Shown: positions 1-9,341, numbered from the stretch's first letter. The stretch: DNA of 64,000 nucleotides from Candidatus Aminicenantota bacterium (GCA_020348385.1 CP070750.1:62001-126000); one strand, 5' to 3'. The notes: generated by a model from the sequence alone, not told the origin. Made by a program: numbers and translations.

Positions 1-1
1 C

Positions 2-901
2 ACCGACTCACTTCCTCAGATTCTGCTCGAGGCCAAAGTGTTCCAGAAGGAAGGGGCGGGGAGCCAGGAAAACAACACCCTGATCACCATCACGGCCGAT
101 TATGATTTGCTCGAAACCTACGGGCTCGAGATGATTTCGGGGCGATATTTTGAGAGAGAGCGGTCTACAGATACAGAGGCTGTGGTTTTAAACGAAACGG
201 CCATTAAGGCGCTCGATATTCAGGATCCGTTGGAAAAACGATTCGTCCTTGTCGGATTGAAAAGAAGACCGATGGACATCATCGGCATCATCAATGATTT
301 TCATATGGAGTCTTTGCATACCAAAATCGGTCCGACAGCTGTTATCCTGTTTGGCACTCGTCCCAGCGTGCTCCTGTCGGTTCGGGTTCGTCCCGGGGAT
401 CTGCCGAAAACCCTGGGTTTTCTGGAGGACAAATGGAGCGAGTTCACCAACAACCAACCGTTTGAATATGTCTTTTTCGATGACCAGTTCGACATGCTGT
501 ATAAAGCGGAAATCCAGGCAGGAAAGGTGATCACGGCTTTTGCCTGCCTTGCTGTTTTTATCGCCTGCCTGGGGCTTTTGGGTCTGGCCTCGTTCACGGC
601 GAGCCAACGGACCAAAGAGATCGGCATTCGGAAGGTGTTGGGCGCGACGACTTCAGGGATCCTTGTCTTGCTGAACAAGGACTTTGTCAAACGTGTGTTG
701 GTGGCCAACTTGATCGCATGGCCGCTTGCCTACTACGCAATGAACAAGTGGCTCCAGAACTTCGCCTATCGGATTCGTATCAACATCTGGATGTTTCTGG
801 CCTCTTCGGTCATTGCGTTGCTCATCGCTTTTTTTACAGTGAGCTACCAGACTTTCAGGGCAGCCCGGGGTAATCCTGTCGACTCCCTCCGCTATGAATA
901 A
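2..901 (+). CDS. FtsX/MacB-type orphan permease, C-terminal part (5' end outside window)
   Basis: The reading frame is open from the first bases of the window, so this is the 3' end of a longer gene. What remains is the second periplasmic MacB-type domain (motif 'IIGIINDFHMESLH') followed by the last FtsX unit: a membrane segment near 'AVFIACLGLLGLASF', the cytoplasmic motif 'RTKEIGIRKVLGA', then two more membrane segments ending in 'NPVDSLRYE'. The same C-terminal ending occurs in the three complete permeases at 3931-6291, 6373-8973 and 12701-15328, so it is the fourth paralogue here. By family such proteins resemble MacB permeases but have two permease units and no ATPase domain. No ATPase or membrane-fusion gene is visible nearby, and the substrate is unknown. 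It is on the opposite strand from the other three. Confidence 0.9.
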   Translation, partial: TDSLPQILLEAKVFQKEGAGSQENNTLITITADYDLLETYGLEMISGRYFERERSTDTEAVVLNETAIKALDIQDPLEKRFVLVGLKRRPMDIIGIINDFHMESLHTKIGPTAVILFGTRPSVLLSVRVRPGDLPKTLGFLEDKWSEFTNNQPFEYVFFDDQFDMLYKAEIQAGKVITAFACLAVFIACLGLLGLASFTASQRTKEIGIRKVLGATTSGILVLLNKDFVKRVLVANLIAWPLAYYAMNKWLQNFAYRIRINIWMFLASSVIALLIAFFTVSYQTFRAARGNPVDSLRYE

Positions 902-907
902 TTAGGT

Positions 908-987
908 AAAAAGGGGACGGTTCTATTTTTCCCTTATAAATATCTGGACTGCCTGCTAAAAGCAAAAAATAGAACCGTCCCCTTTTT
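908..987. repeat. Perfect 23-nt inverted repeat (palindromic element)
   Basis: Arms at 908-930 and 965-987 are exact reverse complements over 23 nt, with a 34-nt AT-rich loop. The core of the left arm reads GGGGACGGTTCTATTTTT. It lies 6 bp after the permease stop. The right arm ends in a run of T, so the hairpin could also act as a terminator. From memory, similar GGGGACGGTTCT palindromes occur as dispersed REP-like elements in other bacteria, sometimes linked to Y1/RAYT transposases. No such transposase is in this window. Confidence 0.85.
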
Positions 988-1041
988 TTTGATTAGGTGG
1001 TAGAATACTCAGTCTTTAGATTTTTAAAAAAAGGATTAAGC

Positions 1042-1995
1042 ATGATTAAAGTTCATGTGATAGAAGAAGTTTTGAGACTTTGGGGAATCCGACTCAAAAA
1101 AATCCATGAGGATATTACCATCGCCGGAAGTCCGGACCGGTGCCTTTTCCGTACAGTATTTGAAGACCGGGAGGGGAAGCTTTATATCCTCGAAAATTTG
1201 GAGGCGGATTATATTCCCCACAAAAAAAAGATAGCAAAGGCTCTGGCTTTCCTTTCAGAAAAAGGATTATCCTAAGTCCGTACTTATCTATCTCTCGGTG
1301 ATGAAGGATACATAGCGACATGGCAGAACCGTTACTGGCAAGTCTCTCCCTATGTTGACGGCATATCTTTGGAAAGACCGGCGTATGCCTTCGAGGGCTG
1401 GCGGGGCCCAGTGCTGGCCGATTTTTTAATTGATCTTCGGGGAAAATCAGAGAATGTACCTCTTTTCGACAGATCACAGCCCTTTTCCATCGTTTCTTTT
1501 AATCGGGATTTCTTGGCCAAAATAAGATCCCGGGAACCCCAGTTATACGAGCATGTACGTCCAGCAATCGACTTCCTGGATCAAAAGTTTGTGAACGTTC
1601 ACGATGACCTGCCGGTTCGGTTTTGCCACGGGGATTATCATCCCTTGAATGTTATCTGGTCTGACAAAGGGATCAACGCCGTCATCGATTGGGAATTCCT
1701 TGGTTACAAACCGGAAATTTACGACATCGCCATGATGATCGGCTGCCTGGGGATGGAAAAACCACAGAGCCTGACTGAGGACCTCGTGTTTGAATTCGTT
1801 AAGAGGCTCAAAGAATCCGGGCTCATTGCAGAGATCAGTTGGTTCCATCTGTTCGAGTTTATCCTGGCCCTCCGGTTTGCCTGGCTTTCGGATTGGCTGA
1901 AGCGATCCGATCCCGAGATGATCGATCTCGAAACAGTCTACATCCAGCTCCTTCTCGACAACCGCGAGATCCTTAAACGTTCTTGGGGAATCTAA
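1042..1995 (+). pseudogene. Aminoglycoside phosphotransferase-family kinase interrupted by an in-frame stop
   Basis: Two open stretches lie in one frame, separated only by a TAA at 1273-1275. The first (from ATG 1042, preceded by AAAGGATT) holds a kinase N-lobe-like segment; an upstream GTG at 997 is less likely. The second continues without a shift and contains the catalytic motif HGDYHPLN and the metal-binding 'VIDWEF' of the APH/choline-kinase family. Read through, the product would be about 317 residues, normal for the family. A single C-to-T change in a CAA codon would explain the stop. It could be a recent nonsense mutation, a sequencing error, or a site of readthrough. The substrate cannot be told. 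The 3' end overlaps the convergent polyferredoxin gene by 4 bp. Confidence 0.75.
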
Positions 1996-2747
1996 TTTTT
2001 TTGACTGGATTTTCTGGAACCGAAAGCGTAACCGATCACGCCCTGTTTGCAGTTGTCTGCACACTGTCCGCATAGGATGCAGTCTCCATGCTCCATGTCA
2101 GCGGTTTTGACCTGATGCCAGACATCGATGCTCATGGGGCAATTTTTGGTGCAGGTCTTGCAATCGATGCAGCTTTCTGGATTGGCCTGGAGCTGGAGAG
2201 AATGCCACCCGATTGCATTCCGTGTTTTCCTCCCGAAAATCATGAAGGGAGCAATCCAACATCCGTAATGACAAAAGGCGTGTCGGCCGGCCGCCAGAGC
2301 AAGAATCAGGAATACAAACAGTACCGTAAAGTAGGTAACGAACTGCATCGGATCCGAGACAGAAATCCCATTTTCGGTCATATAGAGGGGATGAATCTTT
2401 TTGATGCCACCAGCACGAACGAATCCGAATACGATGAATATGAACCAAGGAGTCCAAACGAGATACTTGATCCAATGATGTTTGGGCCTCCGCTTGTTGT
2501 TAATTCGGGCGCATATATCTTGAAAGCATCCCACCGGACATGTCCACCCACAAAAAGCTCTCCCGATAAGCAGAGATGAAACAAAAAGAATACCAAACAA
2601 CAGCAGGCTACCGGAGATGATTCCCTCGAAAGCTCCATTCATGCTTATATAGGGAGAGAAATAATTGAGGATAACTGGAAAACTTAAAAAAACGATAAAG
2701 ATGATGGTATTTCGTATTTTTTGACGCATGGTATTCTCTTTTTTCAT
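1992..2747 (-). CDS. NapH/MauN-type membrane polyferredoxin
   Basis: Four to five predicted membrane helices are followed by two [4Fe-4S] ferredoxin motifs at the C-terminus (C193-x2-C-x2-C-x3-C and C223-x2-C-x2-C-x3-C). The N-terminal part carries the 'FCGWTCPVGCFQD' signature and a second CxxxC ('CHYGCW') typical of NapH/YccM-like proteins, which pass electrons between the membrane quinone pool and periplasmic or cytoplasmic partners. Length (251 aa) is usual. It is the last gene of a three-gene minus-strand operon, 10 bp after the winged-helix regulator gene. A second ATG at residue 7 (2729) has a better purine-rich leader and may be the true start. The redox partner is not evident here. 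Confidence 0.85.
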   Translation of the reverse strand: MKKENTMRQKIRNTIIFIVFLSFPVILNYFSPYISMNGAFEGIISGSLLLFGILFVSSLLIGRAFCGWTCPVGCFQDICARINNKRRPKHHWIKYLVWTPWFIFIVFGFVRAGGIKKIHPLYMTENGISVSDPMQFVTYFTVLFVFLILALAAGRHAFCHYGCWIAPFMIFGRKTRNAIGWHSLQLQANPESCIDCKTCTKNCPMSIDVWHQVKTADMEHGDCILCGQCADNCKQGVIGYAFGSRKSSQKN

Positions 2748-2757
2748 TTATTCAAGC

Positions 2758-3099
2758 CTATTTTGAACCGGGTAGTTTTTCAAGTATGGCTGTTAAATTT
2801 TGTTTATATGTATGGAATGCTTTGCGTCCTTTCTCCGTTATGAAAATTCGTGTTCGTGGGATTTTATCGACGAACCTTTTTTCGATTTTAACATATCTTG
2901 CAGCTTCTAATTTGTTTAAATGTGATGACAAATTTCCCCTCGTTAAATTTGTTTGACGCAGCAAAAATAGAAAATCAGCTTTTTTAACGACATATAAATA
3001 GGCCAGGATGAGAAATCTGGCCGGTTCATGGACCACACGGTCTATATTTTCGATGGGTTTTAGATTAACTCCGATAATATTATTATTATTCTTCTTCAT
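2758..3099 (-). CDS. Winged-helix transcriptional regulator (HTH_34-like)
   Basis: This is a 113-residue protein with a helix-turn-helix region around 'RQTNLTRGNLSSHLNKLEAARYV' (split here as recognition part 'TRGNLSSHLNKLE') followed by a beta wing 'RTRIFITEKGRKAF'. That layout is typical of small ArsR/MarR-like one-domain winged-helix proteins. No metal-binding cysteines are seen. The start overlaps the end of the upstream membrane-protein gene by 14 bp and the stop is 10 bp before the polyferredoxin gene. It is probably co-transcribed with both and may autoregulate them. Confidence 0.8.
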   Translation of the reverse strand: MKKNNNNIIGVNLKPIENIDRVVHEPARFLILAYLYVVKKADFLFLLRQTNLTRGNLSSHLNKLEAARYVKIEKRFVDKIPRTRIFITEKGRKAFHTYKQNLTAILEKLPGSK

Positions 3100-3715
3100 T
3101 GGTCATCTCTTCAATCATTGGGGGATTTTTCTGGAGGAAACGAATGAAAATGATAATCCCAGAAACAAAGGACATTATAGCGATCACAAAACAGAATAGT
3201 GCCATGCCTGTATACGTATAATCGCCTTCGAATTTTAGGGCTGATAATATGATTCCGCTGATAACGGAAATAGCCACGAATATGTAGAGACGCACTAGGC
3301 CGGATTTATGGGCTAAATAGAAAAATCCCGCTGAACAAATTACTCCAGCTATGGCAGGCGACCATTGGCGCAAAGTTAAATCATCCTGGTTGCTCCCAAG
3401 CAGGATAAATGAAATGGCTGCTAATCCAGCGACTATCAAGATAAAGATTGCCATCTGTTTAAAATGGATTTTTGGTTTATCCTCATCTAATTCTACATAC
3501 CCGGTTCGAGGATATGTGAATCGTTTTTTGAGCACTTTTATTCCTGGGGCAAGCACGAATATTCCAAGAATTGCTGATATTATAAAAATATCCTTCCCGT
3601 AAGTAATGGCGAAAAAAACGAACAAAATACTTGTCAATATTTCAGTAATTCCATCCTGTAATGAATCTTTGAACACTTTTTTTCCAAAACTAGCAAGGTT
3701 TATATCAGCCGACAT
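3086..3715 (-). CDS. Polytopic membrane protein of unknown function
   Basis: The 209-residue protein has about six hydrophobic helices (for example 'ILTSILFVFFAITYG', 'FIISAILGIFVLAPGI', 'MAIFILIVAGLAAISFILLG') and an acidic C-terminal tail. A soluble loop 'TYPRTGYVELDED' lies between helices 2 and 3. I do not recognise a catalytic motif. A strong Shine-Dalgarno-like AAGGGGAG precedes the ATG at 3715. It is the first gene of the operon with the winged-helix regulator and polyferredoxin, so it may be the physiological target of that regulator. Confidence 0.75.
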   Translation of the reverse strand: MSADINLASFGKKVFKDSLQDGITEILTSILFVFFAITYGKDIFIISAILGIFVLAPGIKVLKKRFTYPRTGYVELDEDKPKIHFKQMAIFILIVAGLAAISFILLGSNQDDLTLRQWSPAIAGVICSAGFFYLAHKSGLVRLYIFVAISVISGIILSALKFEGDYTYTGMALFCFVIAIMSFVSGIIIFIRFLQKNPPMIEEMTNEEE

Positions 3716-3838
3716 AATGCTCTCCCCTTATTGAGTCATTATTAATTGTGCCGCATATTGGTTTGCAAGACAAACTAGTATGTAATATATGTTTCTTTTC
3801 GTAGAATGTCAAATAATTTATTACCGTTGTAAGCATTT

Positions 3839-3925
3839 ATATTTCCATGCGAATTGGGCTTTTGGGGATGGTTAGAGAGGTCATTGAAGACCCCGTCCCA
3901 CCTAATCGGTCTTCGAAGGAAACAA
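3839..3925 (+). repeat. Truncated copy of dispersed intergenic repeat
   Basis: This shares a 21-bp identical block with 17168-17188 (3853-3873, core TTGGGCTTTTGGGGATGGTT). A further 50 bp is similar (shared TTGAAGA, then a TTC(T/C)TCGA(A/G)GG(A) block and ACAAT). It corresponds to only the first third of the longer copy at 17150-17425. It lies between the operon start at 3715 and the permease stop at 3931. Confidence 0.6.
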
Positions 3926-3930
3926 TGACC

Positions 3931-6291
3931 TTACTCGTATCTTAATGAGTCCACCGGGTTTGCCCTTGCAGATTTGATCGCTTGATAGCTCACCGTCAGG
4001 AAAGCGATGGCAAAAGACATTCCTGCTGACAGGATAAATATCCACATTCCCACACTCGTTTTGTAAGCGAAATTTTGCAGCCACTTGTTCATGGTTAAAT
4101 AGGCGATTGGGCAAGCGACAAAATTAGCAACCATAACCAGGCCGAGAAATTTTTTTGTTGTTAACATGGTGATATTCCACTCTGTGGCGCCCAAAACTTT
4201 GCGAATGCCGATCTCTTTTGTCCTTTGTTTTGTCGTGAAGGATGCCAGCCCAAAAAGTCCTAGGCAGGCCACGAACAGAGCGATAATTGTATAGATGGAA
4301 AATGTTTTTCCTAGCCTTTCTTCCGTCCTGTACATCCGGTCTAGGCGATCATCCAGGAAGGTGTAGCTGAAATCTCGCTCTGGGGAGTGCTCCTTCCACG
4401 TTCTTTCGATAAATGCCAAAGTGTCGGGGATATTGTGGGGGCTGACTTTTATAGACAGCCACTCGGTTCTTTCTGAGTGGGGTGTTAGGGCAAGAGGTTC
4501 GATATTGATATGGAGGGGTGCAAAATGAAAGTCTTTGATCACACCCACGACAATACCCGTTTCCTCTTCGCTGAATCCGAACCGTTTTCCAATCGGATTT
4601 TGCCAACCGATAGCCTTGACGGCCGCCTCGTTGAGGATATAGGCATGTCCCTCTTCATCGTTGTAGTCCTCTGAAAATCCTCTGCCTTGAATGATCGGGA
4701 TGGTGTAAAATCCGAGAAAATGGGTGTCCACCCAATTTCTGTAAATGACAAGCTCATCTTCAGGATTGTAGCCATCCCATTCTCCAAAGCTAGCGGAAGC
4801 GATGTTATGAGGAAGCTCGTCAGATGAGGCAACATCAAGAATATGCGAATTTTGCCGGAGTTCATTTTTTAATGCTTCATTGCCCTCTTTCGGACTGGGA
4901 ACGATCACGACATAATCTTTGATAAAACCCAGCTCTTTGTTTTTCATGAAAAGGAGTTGTTTGTAGACGACAGTCGTGCAAAAAATAAGTGCCACAGAGA
5001 TGGCGAATTGGCTGACAACCAGTGAGTTTCGGAAAAAAGATGAACCCCTCGATTTTCGCATCTGTGTTCCCTTGAGCACTGCTGTCGGTTGGAAGGAGGA
5101 AAGAACAAAGGAAGGATAGCTTCCTGAGACAAAGCCGATAAACAGGACCACCCCGAGCAAGGTCAATAGGGAGGTCCCATCTTGGATGAAACCGGTCTCT
5201 AGTTTTCTGTCCATGAAAACTCTGAATGCGGGCAGGAGAAGCTTGACAAGCGTGACGGAAAACAGGAGTGCAATCAGGGAGAAAAGAACCGATTCTCCCA
5301 GGAACTGCCTTATGAGTTGCACACGTTTGGCGCCGATGATTTTCCGCATCCCGATTTCTTTTGCTCTTGTTGTTGCCCTGGCTGTTGACAGATTCATATA
5401 GTTAAAACAGGCAATAAGCAGGATAAAAAGGCCGATGGCCGACAGAAGATAAACGTTGCGGATATCTGCACTCGGCTCCAGCTCAAAATTGGCCTTGATA
5501 TGGAGGTGGACGTCTGCTACAGGTTGGAGGCGAAGGATTTGTCTGGCATCCTCCTTATAATTTTTTGCCAAAAAAGCGGGCAGCTTGTTTTCCAGAGAAA
5601 TGGGATCGGACTTCTCATGGAGGAGGACATAGGTATGGTAGCTCCAGCTGTTCCATCTGTATGCCCGTTCTCTACCATAGAGATCGACCAGAGAAGAAAA
5701 CGAGGCCAGGAAGTCGAAGCGGAAATGGCTATTTCCGGGGATGTTCTCCAGTACGCCAGTTATCTGATAATTCTTCTTACCAACAAGCAGAGTTTTTCCC
5801 ACAGGATTTTCCCGACCGAAGTATTTTTCAGCCATATTTTTACTGAGCAGAAGGCAGTTGGGTTCGGCAAGCGCTCTGTCCGGATTCCCGGCTATCAGAG
5901 GGAAATGGAAGATTTCGAGGAATGAGGAGTCGGCATAATAAACGCGATTCTCGGCAAACCGGTTTTCCTTATGTTTCAGAACCATCCTTCTTGCTGATAC
6001 TTTTGTCGCGTTCAAGACTTCGGGAAATTCATCCTTCATGGCTGTGGCCAGAGGACCGGGCGTGACGGTGACCTGGGATTTTCCCATGTAGGTCTCGCGT
6101 GTGTCGACGAGCACTCGGTGGATGCTTGTAACATTCTCGTGGAACCGGTCATAGCTCAGCTCGTACCGGACATACAGGGATATCAAGACAAAACATGTTA
6201 TGCCGATGATCAGACCGGACAATGTGATTAGAGAATACCACTTTTGCCTTTTTATGTTACGGATAGCGCTTTTAAGGTAGTTTTGTAGCAT
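3931..6291 (-). CDS. Two-unit FtsX/MacB-type orphan permease (786 aa)
   Basis: The protein has an N-terminal membrane helix ('LITLSGLIIGITCFVLISLYV'), a MacB-type periplasmic domain, and a first FtsX unit with motif 'TTRAKEIGMRKIIGA'. A second periplasmic domain and a second FtsX unit ('RTKEIGIRKVLGA') follow, ending 'NPVDSLRYE'. This duplicated layout without an ATPase matches the family described as acidobacterial duplicated orphan permeases. Unlike its neighbour it lacks the extra N-terminal prefix domain and starts directly with 'MLQNYLKSAIRNI'. It lies 81 bp downstream of the next permease on the same strand, so it is probably transcribed with that gene and its PadR regulator. The substrate is unknown. 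Confidence 0.9.
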   Translation of the reverse strand: MLQNYLKSAIRNIKRQKWYSLITLSGLIIGITCFVLISLYVRYELSYDRFHENVTSIHRVLVDTRETYMGKSQVTVTPGPLATAMKDEFPEVLNATKVSARRMVLKHKENRFAENRVYYADSSFLEIFHFPLIAGNPDRALAEPNCLLLSKNMAEKYFGRENPVGKTLLVGKKNYQITGVLENIPGNSHFRFDFLASFSSLVDLYGRERAYRWNSWSYHTYVLLHEKSDPISLENKLPAFLAKNYKEDARQILRLQPVADVHLHIKANFELEPSADIRNVYLLSAIGLFILLIACFNYMNLSTARATTRAKEIGMRKIIGAKRVQLIRQFLGESVLFSLIALLFSVTLVKLLLPAFRVFMDRKLETGFIQDGTSLLTLLGVVLFIGFVSGSYPSFVLSSFQPTAVLKGTQMRKSRGSSFFRNSLVVSQFAISVALIFCTTVVYKQLLFMKNKELGFIKDYVVIVPSPKEGNEALKNELRQNSHILDVASSDELPHNIASASFGEWDGYNPEDELVIYRNWVDTHFLGFYTIPIIQGRGFSEDYNDEEGHAYILNEAAVKAIGWQNPIGKRFGFSEEETGIVVGVIKDFHFAPLHINIEPLALTPHSERTEWLSIKVSPHNIPDTLAFIERTWKEHSPERDFSYTFLDDRLDRMYRTEERLGKTFSIYTIIALFVACLGLFGLASFTTKQRTKEIGIRKVLGATEWNITMLTTKKFLGLVMVANFVACPIAYLTMNKWLQNFAYKTSVGMWIFILSAGMSFAIAFLTVSYQAIKSARANPVDSLRYE

Positions 6292-6372
6292 GTCATAGGT
6301 TAGGACGTTTCAACAATTGAGATGGTTGACTAATAACTCGGGGATATAATTCGGCACCTTTCCCCGAATTAT

Positions 6373-8973
6373 TTACTCATACCGGAGGGAGTCGGCGGGA
6401 TTGGCCAAGGCTGCCTTGGCGGATTGATAGCCCACCGTTATCAGAGCGATGGCCAGGGAAAGTGTTCCTGATAAGAGAAACACCCACAGATTCATATCTG
6501 TTTTGAAGGCAAAATTTTGAAGCCATTTATGCATCGTGAAATAAGCAACCGGCCAGGCGATCACGTTGGCCGCTAGAATCCACTTGGAAAAATCAGAGGT
6601 GAGGGCGTAGGTGATATTAACTGACGAAGCTCCCAGCACCCTTCGAATTCCGATTTCCTTGGTCCGCTGTTCGGCTGTGAAGGAGGCCAAACCCAATAGT
6701 CCCAGGCATGAGATGAATATGGCGAGGAATGCAAAATTCAAGAAAATCTTTCCCATCCGTTTTTCCGATGCATACAGCTGGTCGACGGTTTGATCCAGGA
6801 AGTTGTATTCGAAAGGATTCGCACTGCCGTACTTTTTCCATGTGTCCCTCAAGAATTTGAGAGAGGAAGAGATTCTGCCTGGTCTGATTTTCACATACAT
6901 GAACTTATAATCGCTGCTGCTTTTCGGGACGATCATCAGCGGTTTGACCTGGCTGTGCAATGATTCGAAATGGAAATCGTCGACAATTCCGACTATTCGA
7001 CGGGTTCTGCCCTCGCTGTAATTGTAGAGCTTTTTTCCTAACATGTTTTCCCCGCCAAGGATTTTGGCCAATGTCCGGTTGATGATAACCGCTTCGTCAG
7101 CGTCGGTCGGAAACTCTTCGGAGAAGAGCCTTCCTTGGGATAATTTCATGTCAAGCGTGTCGAGAAAATGAAAATCGACCGTCAAGAAATTTATGCTGGT
7201 GTGTTCACAGACATCTTTTCCTTCCGCTCTCGCTCCTGTCGAAGCGCGGAATATTTGGGTAAGGAGCTGGTCCGAAGCGGCAATGGCTGAAATATGAGGA
7301 TTTGACAGCAATTCATTCCTGATCACATCATAGTTGGTGTGGATGGTACCGCTCAGAGGCAAATGGATCACGTTGTCCTTGTCGAAACCCAATTTTTTAT
7401 TTCTCATGAATGTGAGCTGGTTATAAACAATGGTCGTGCAGATGATAATGATGATGGAAAGAGAAAACTGGAGGACCACTAGAAATTTTCTGAAAAAAGC
7501 GCCTTTTGAAAAAGCTCGGGATGTGCCTTTCAGAACGTCGGCCGGTTGGAAAGCGGAAAGGAATAAAGCAGGATAGCTTCCTGCGATCAATCCCGTAAAA
7601 AAGATAACAGCGGCAAGACTTAAAAGGAAGCTGAGATCAGCCATGTTCAACTCTAACGGTTTTCCAGTCAGCTGGTTGAACAGCTGAAGTGAGAGTTTTA
7701 TCAGAATGAAGGCCACAAAAAGCGCGATCAGGACGAAAAATAAGGATTCGCCCAGAAACTGTTTGATGAGTTGTGTCCTGTGGGCCCCGATTGTTTTTCG
7801 AAGTCCCACTTCTCGTGAACGATTGCTGAATCTGGCAGTGGAGAGATTCATGAAGTTGGCGCAGGCGATCAAAAGGATGAATGCCGCCACGATAGCGAAA
7901 ATATAAATGCTCCGGATATCCCCATGGCCAGCCAGGTCGTACTTATAATGGGAATGGAGATGGATCTTGGCGAGCGGTTGGAGAAAAAATTTCGAAGTCA
8001 AATCATCCCCTTCGTCATTCTGTCGGACGAGATCGGTTATTTTTCTGTTCAGTTCAGGGATAGTGATGCCTGGTTTCGTGAGGATATACGTGAAATAGGA
8101 CCAATCACTCCATTTTTCAAAATCTCTGACCCACCATACCATTTCATCCAGCGCTTGGAATGGAAGATAAATCTGGAACTGCAGATGAGAATGGCGGGGG
8201 ATGTCTTCCAGGATTCCGGTTACCGTAAAGCTGATCGTTTGTTTCCTTGATGATAGAATCCGGATGACTTTGCCGATCGGATCCTCTGCACCAAAGTATT
8301 TCCTTGCCATTTTTTCTGTCATGATCAGGGAATAGGGATCTTCGAGGGCCGTTTGAGGATCCCCCTTCAAAAAAGGGAACGTGAACATCCAGAGAAAGGA
8401 GGGATCGACGATTCCAATTTCTTCGGAAAAAACTCTCCCGTCGAATTCGATCAAGAATTTTTGGAATCCGTTACAAAATCTTGTGGAATCCAAAATCTCT
8501 GGGTATGTCTGTTTCGAGTGTGGGCCTAGTGGGATCGGACAGGTGCCGGCTGATTGCAAGCCTTGTACATCTTCCACGATGATCCGATAAATGTTTTCTC
8601 CGTTTTCGTGAAATCTGTCAAAGCTCAGCTCATCCTGGATCCATAGCAGAATGAGTATAGCACATGCCATTCCGATTGCCAGTCCGGCAATATTTATGAA
8701 AGAATACCCCTTGTGTCTCCGGATGTTTCTTAGAGTGATTTTGAGGTAATTTCTCAGCATGGTAGTACTCCACGTGAGAGAATCTTTTATTAAAGAGGGA
8801 ATCAACGAAAGGACCTGGACGCCGAACCATAATGTGGTGATAAAGGCTCCTCTGCTTCTTTTTAACTGGATAAACTGCTCGTCGAAATCTTGAAATGCCG
8901 ATTCATGGATAGAGGGCCTGAGAAGTCGGCTCAAAATCCGGTGTTTCATGGAGAATTTTTTTTGGTTATTCAT
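6373..8973 (-). CDS. Two-unit FtsX/MacB-type orphan permease with N-terminal prefix domain (866 aa)
   Basis: About 75 residues precede the usual start of the permease. This prefix has an amphipathic start ('HRILSRLLRPS'), an acidic helix 'AFQDFDEQFIQL' and one hydrophobic segment. The rest is the duplicated permease: FtsX motifs 'SREVGLRKTIGA' and 'RTKEIGIRRVLGA', two MacB-type periplasmic domains, and the ending 'NPADSLRYE'. Such prefix domains are typical of orphan permeases that travel with PadR regulators, as here: the PadR gene ends 9 bp upstream. Short AT-rich palindromic sequence lies between this gene and the next permease. The substrate is unknown; export of a peptide, lipid or antimicrobial is only a guess from the MacB family. 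Confidence 0.9.
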   Translation of the reverse strand: MNNQKKFSMKHRILSRLLRPSIHESAFQDFDEQFIQLKRSRGAFITTLWFGVQVLSLIPSLIKDSLTWSTTMLRNYLKITLRNIRRHKGYSFINIAGLAIGMACAILILLWIQDELSFDRFHENGENIYRIIVEDVQGLQSAGTCPIPLGPHSKQTYPEILDSTRFCNGFQKFLIEFDGRVFSEEIGIVDPSFLWMFTFPFLKGDPQTALEDPYSLIMTEKMARKYFGAEDPIGKVIRILSSRKQTISFTVTGILEDIPRHSHLQFQIYLPFQALDEMVWWVRDFEKWSDWSYFTYILTKPGITIPELNRKITDLVRQNDEGDDLTSKFFLQPLAKIHLHSHYKYDLAGHGDIRSIYIFAIVAAFILLIACANFMNLSTARFSNRSREVGLRKTIGAHRTQLIKQFLGESLFFVLIALFVAFILIKLSLQLFNQLTGKPLELNMADLSFLLSLAAVIFFTGLIAGSYPALFLSAFQPADVLKGTSRAFSKGAFFRKFLVVLQFSLSIIIIICTTIVYNQLTFMRNKKLGFDKDNVIHLPLSGTIHTNYDVIRNELLSNPHISAIAASDQLLTQIFRASTGARAEGKDVCEHTSINFLTVDFHFLDTLDMKLSQGRLFSEEFPTDADEAVIINRTLAKILGGENMLGKKLYNYSEGRTRRIVGIVDDFHFESLHSQVKPLMIVPKSSSDYKFMYVKIRPGRISSSLKFLRDTWKKYGSANPFEYNFLDQTVDQLYASEKRMGKIFLNFAFLAIFISCLGLLGLASFTAEQRTKEIGIRRVLGASSVNITYALTSDFSKWILAANVIAWPVAYFTMHKWLQNFAFKTDMNLWVFLLSGTLSLAIALITVGYQSAKAALANPADSLRYE

Positions 8974-8982
8974 CCTTGGTTT

Positions 8983-9312
8983 TCATAATTTTTCCCTCAG
9001 GGGAGGGACATCCTGCCACAGGGCTTTGTTCAGCTTGTTCACCGTCAACAACTCTGTTTTTCCTTTGGATGTCAAGCGGTAAAGAATTTTCCGCCTGCCT
9101 CCCCTCTCCGGGAGAGGATCGCTTTCATAAGATTCCACGTAGCCATAATCGACGAGGCGTCCCAACGGGCCGTATATGGCCCCGAATAGCCATTTGATGC
9201 CCGTCATTTTTTCGATGTAACTTCTTATGGTCACCCCATAGGCCCCCTCATCATTTTGTAATTTCCAGATCGCCAGCAGAATCATCTCTTCTTTTCTCGA
9301 TAAAAGTCTCAT
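8983..9312 (-). CDS. PadR-family transcriptional regulator
   Basis: The 109-residue winged-helix protein contains the PadR features 'EEMILLAIWKLQNDEGAYGVTI', 'GAIYGPLGRLVDYGYV' and 'GGRRKILYRLTSKGK'. PadR proteins usually repress their own operon until a toxic or signalling ligand binds. It is the first gene of the run 9312 to 3931 and sits 9 bp before its permease, which suggests it controls permease expression. A GGAAAGGA ribosome-binding site precedes the ATG. Confidence 0.92.
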   Translation of the reverse strand: MRLLSRKEEMILLAIWKLQNDEGAYGVTIRSYIEKMTGIKWLFGAIYGPLGRLVDYGYVESYESDPLPERGGRRKILYRLTSKGKTELLTVNKLNKALWQDVPPLREKL

Positions 9313-9328
9313 TTTTTTATCCTTTCCA

Positions 9329-9341
9329 CTATATGTATACG
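9329..9341 (-). promoter_or_regulatory. Possible PadR operator / -10 region
   Basis: The 13-bp sequence CTATATGTATACG, 16 bp upstream of the padR-like start, contains the near-palindromic core TATGTATA. A related block (GGATACATATATATAA) sits upstream of the second PadR gene, at 15689-15704. The sharing suggests a common operator, but AT-rich sequence of this kind can also be just a promoter. Confidence 0.3.

Noticed and set aside
188..607. Open frames opposite the first permease
   Set aside because: They lie within a clearly coding gene on the other strand and have no domain or ribosome-binding site; shadow frames.
1273..1275. Recoded stop (selenocysteine or pyrrolysine)
   Set aside because: The stop is TAA, which is not used for either, and no downstream structure was seen.
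2088..2579. 163-codon plus-strand frame opposite the polyferredoxin gene
   Set aside because: The minus-strand product has two perfect ferredoxin motifs; the plus frame has no recognisable features.
6339..6370. Rho-independent terminator between the two permeases
   Set aside because: A stem of about 10 bp with a mismatch exists but no T-run follows in the direction of transcription, so it is not a convincing terminator.
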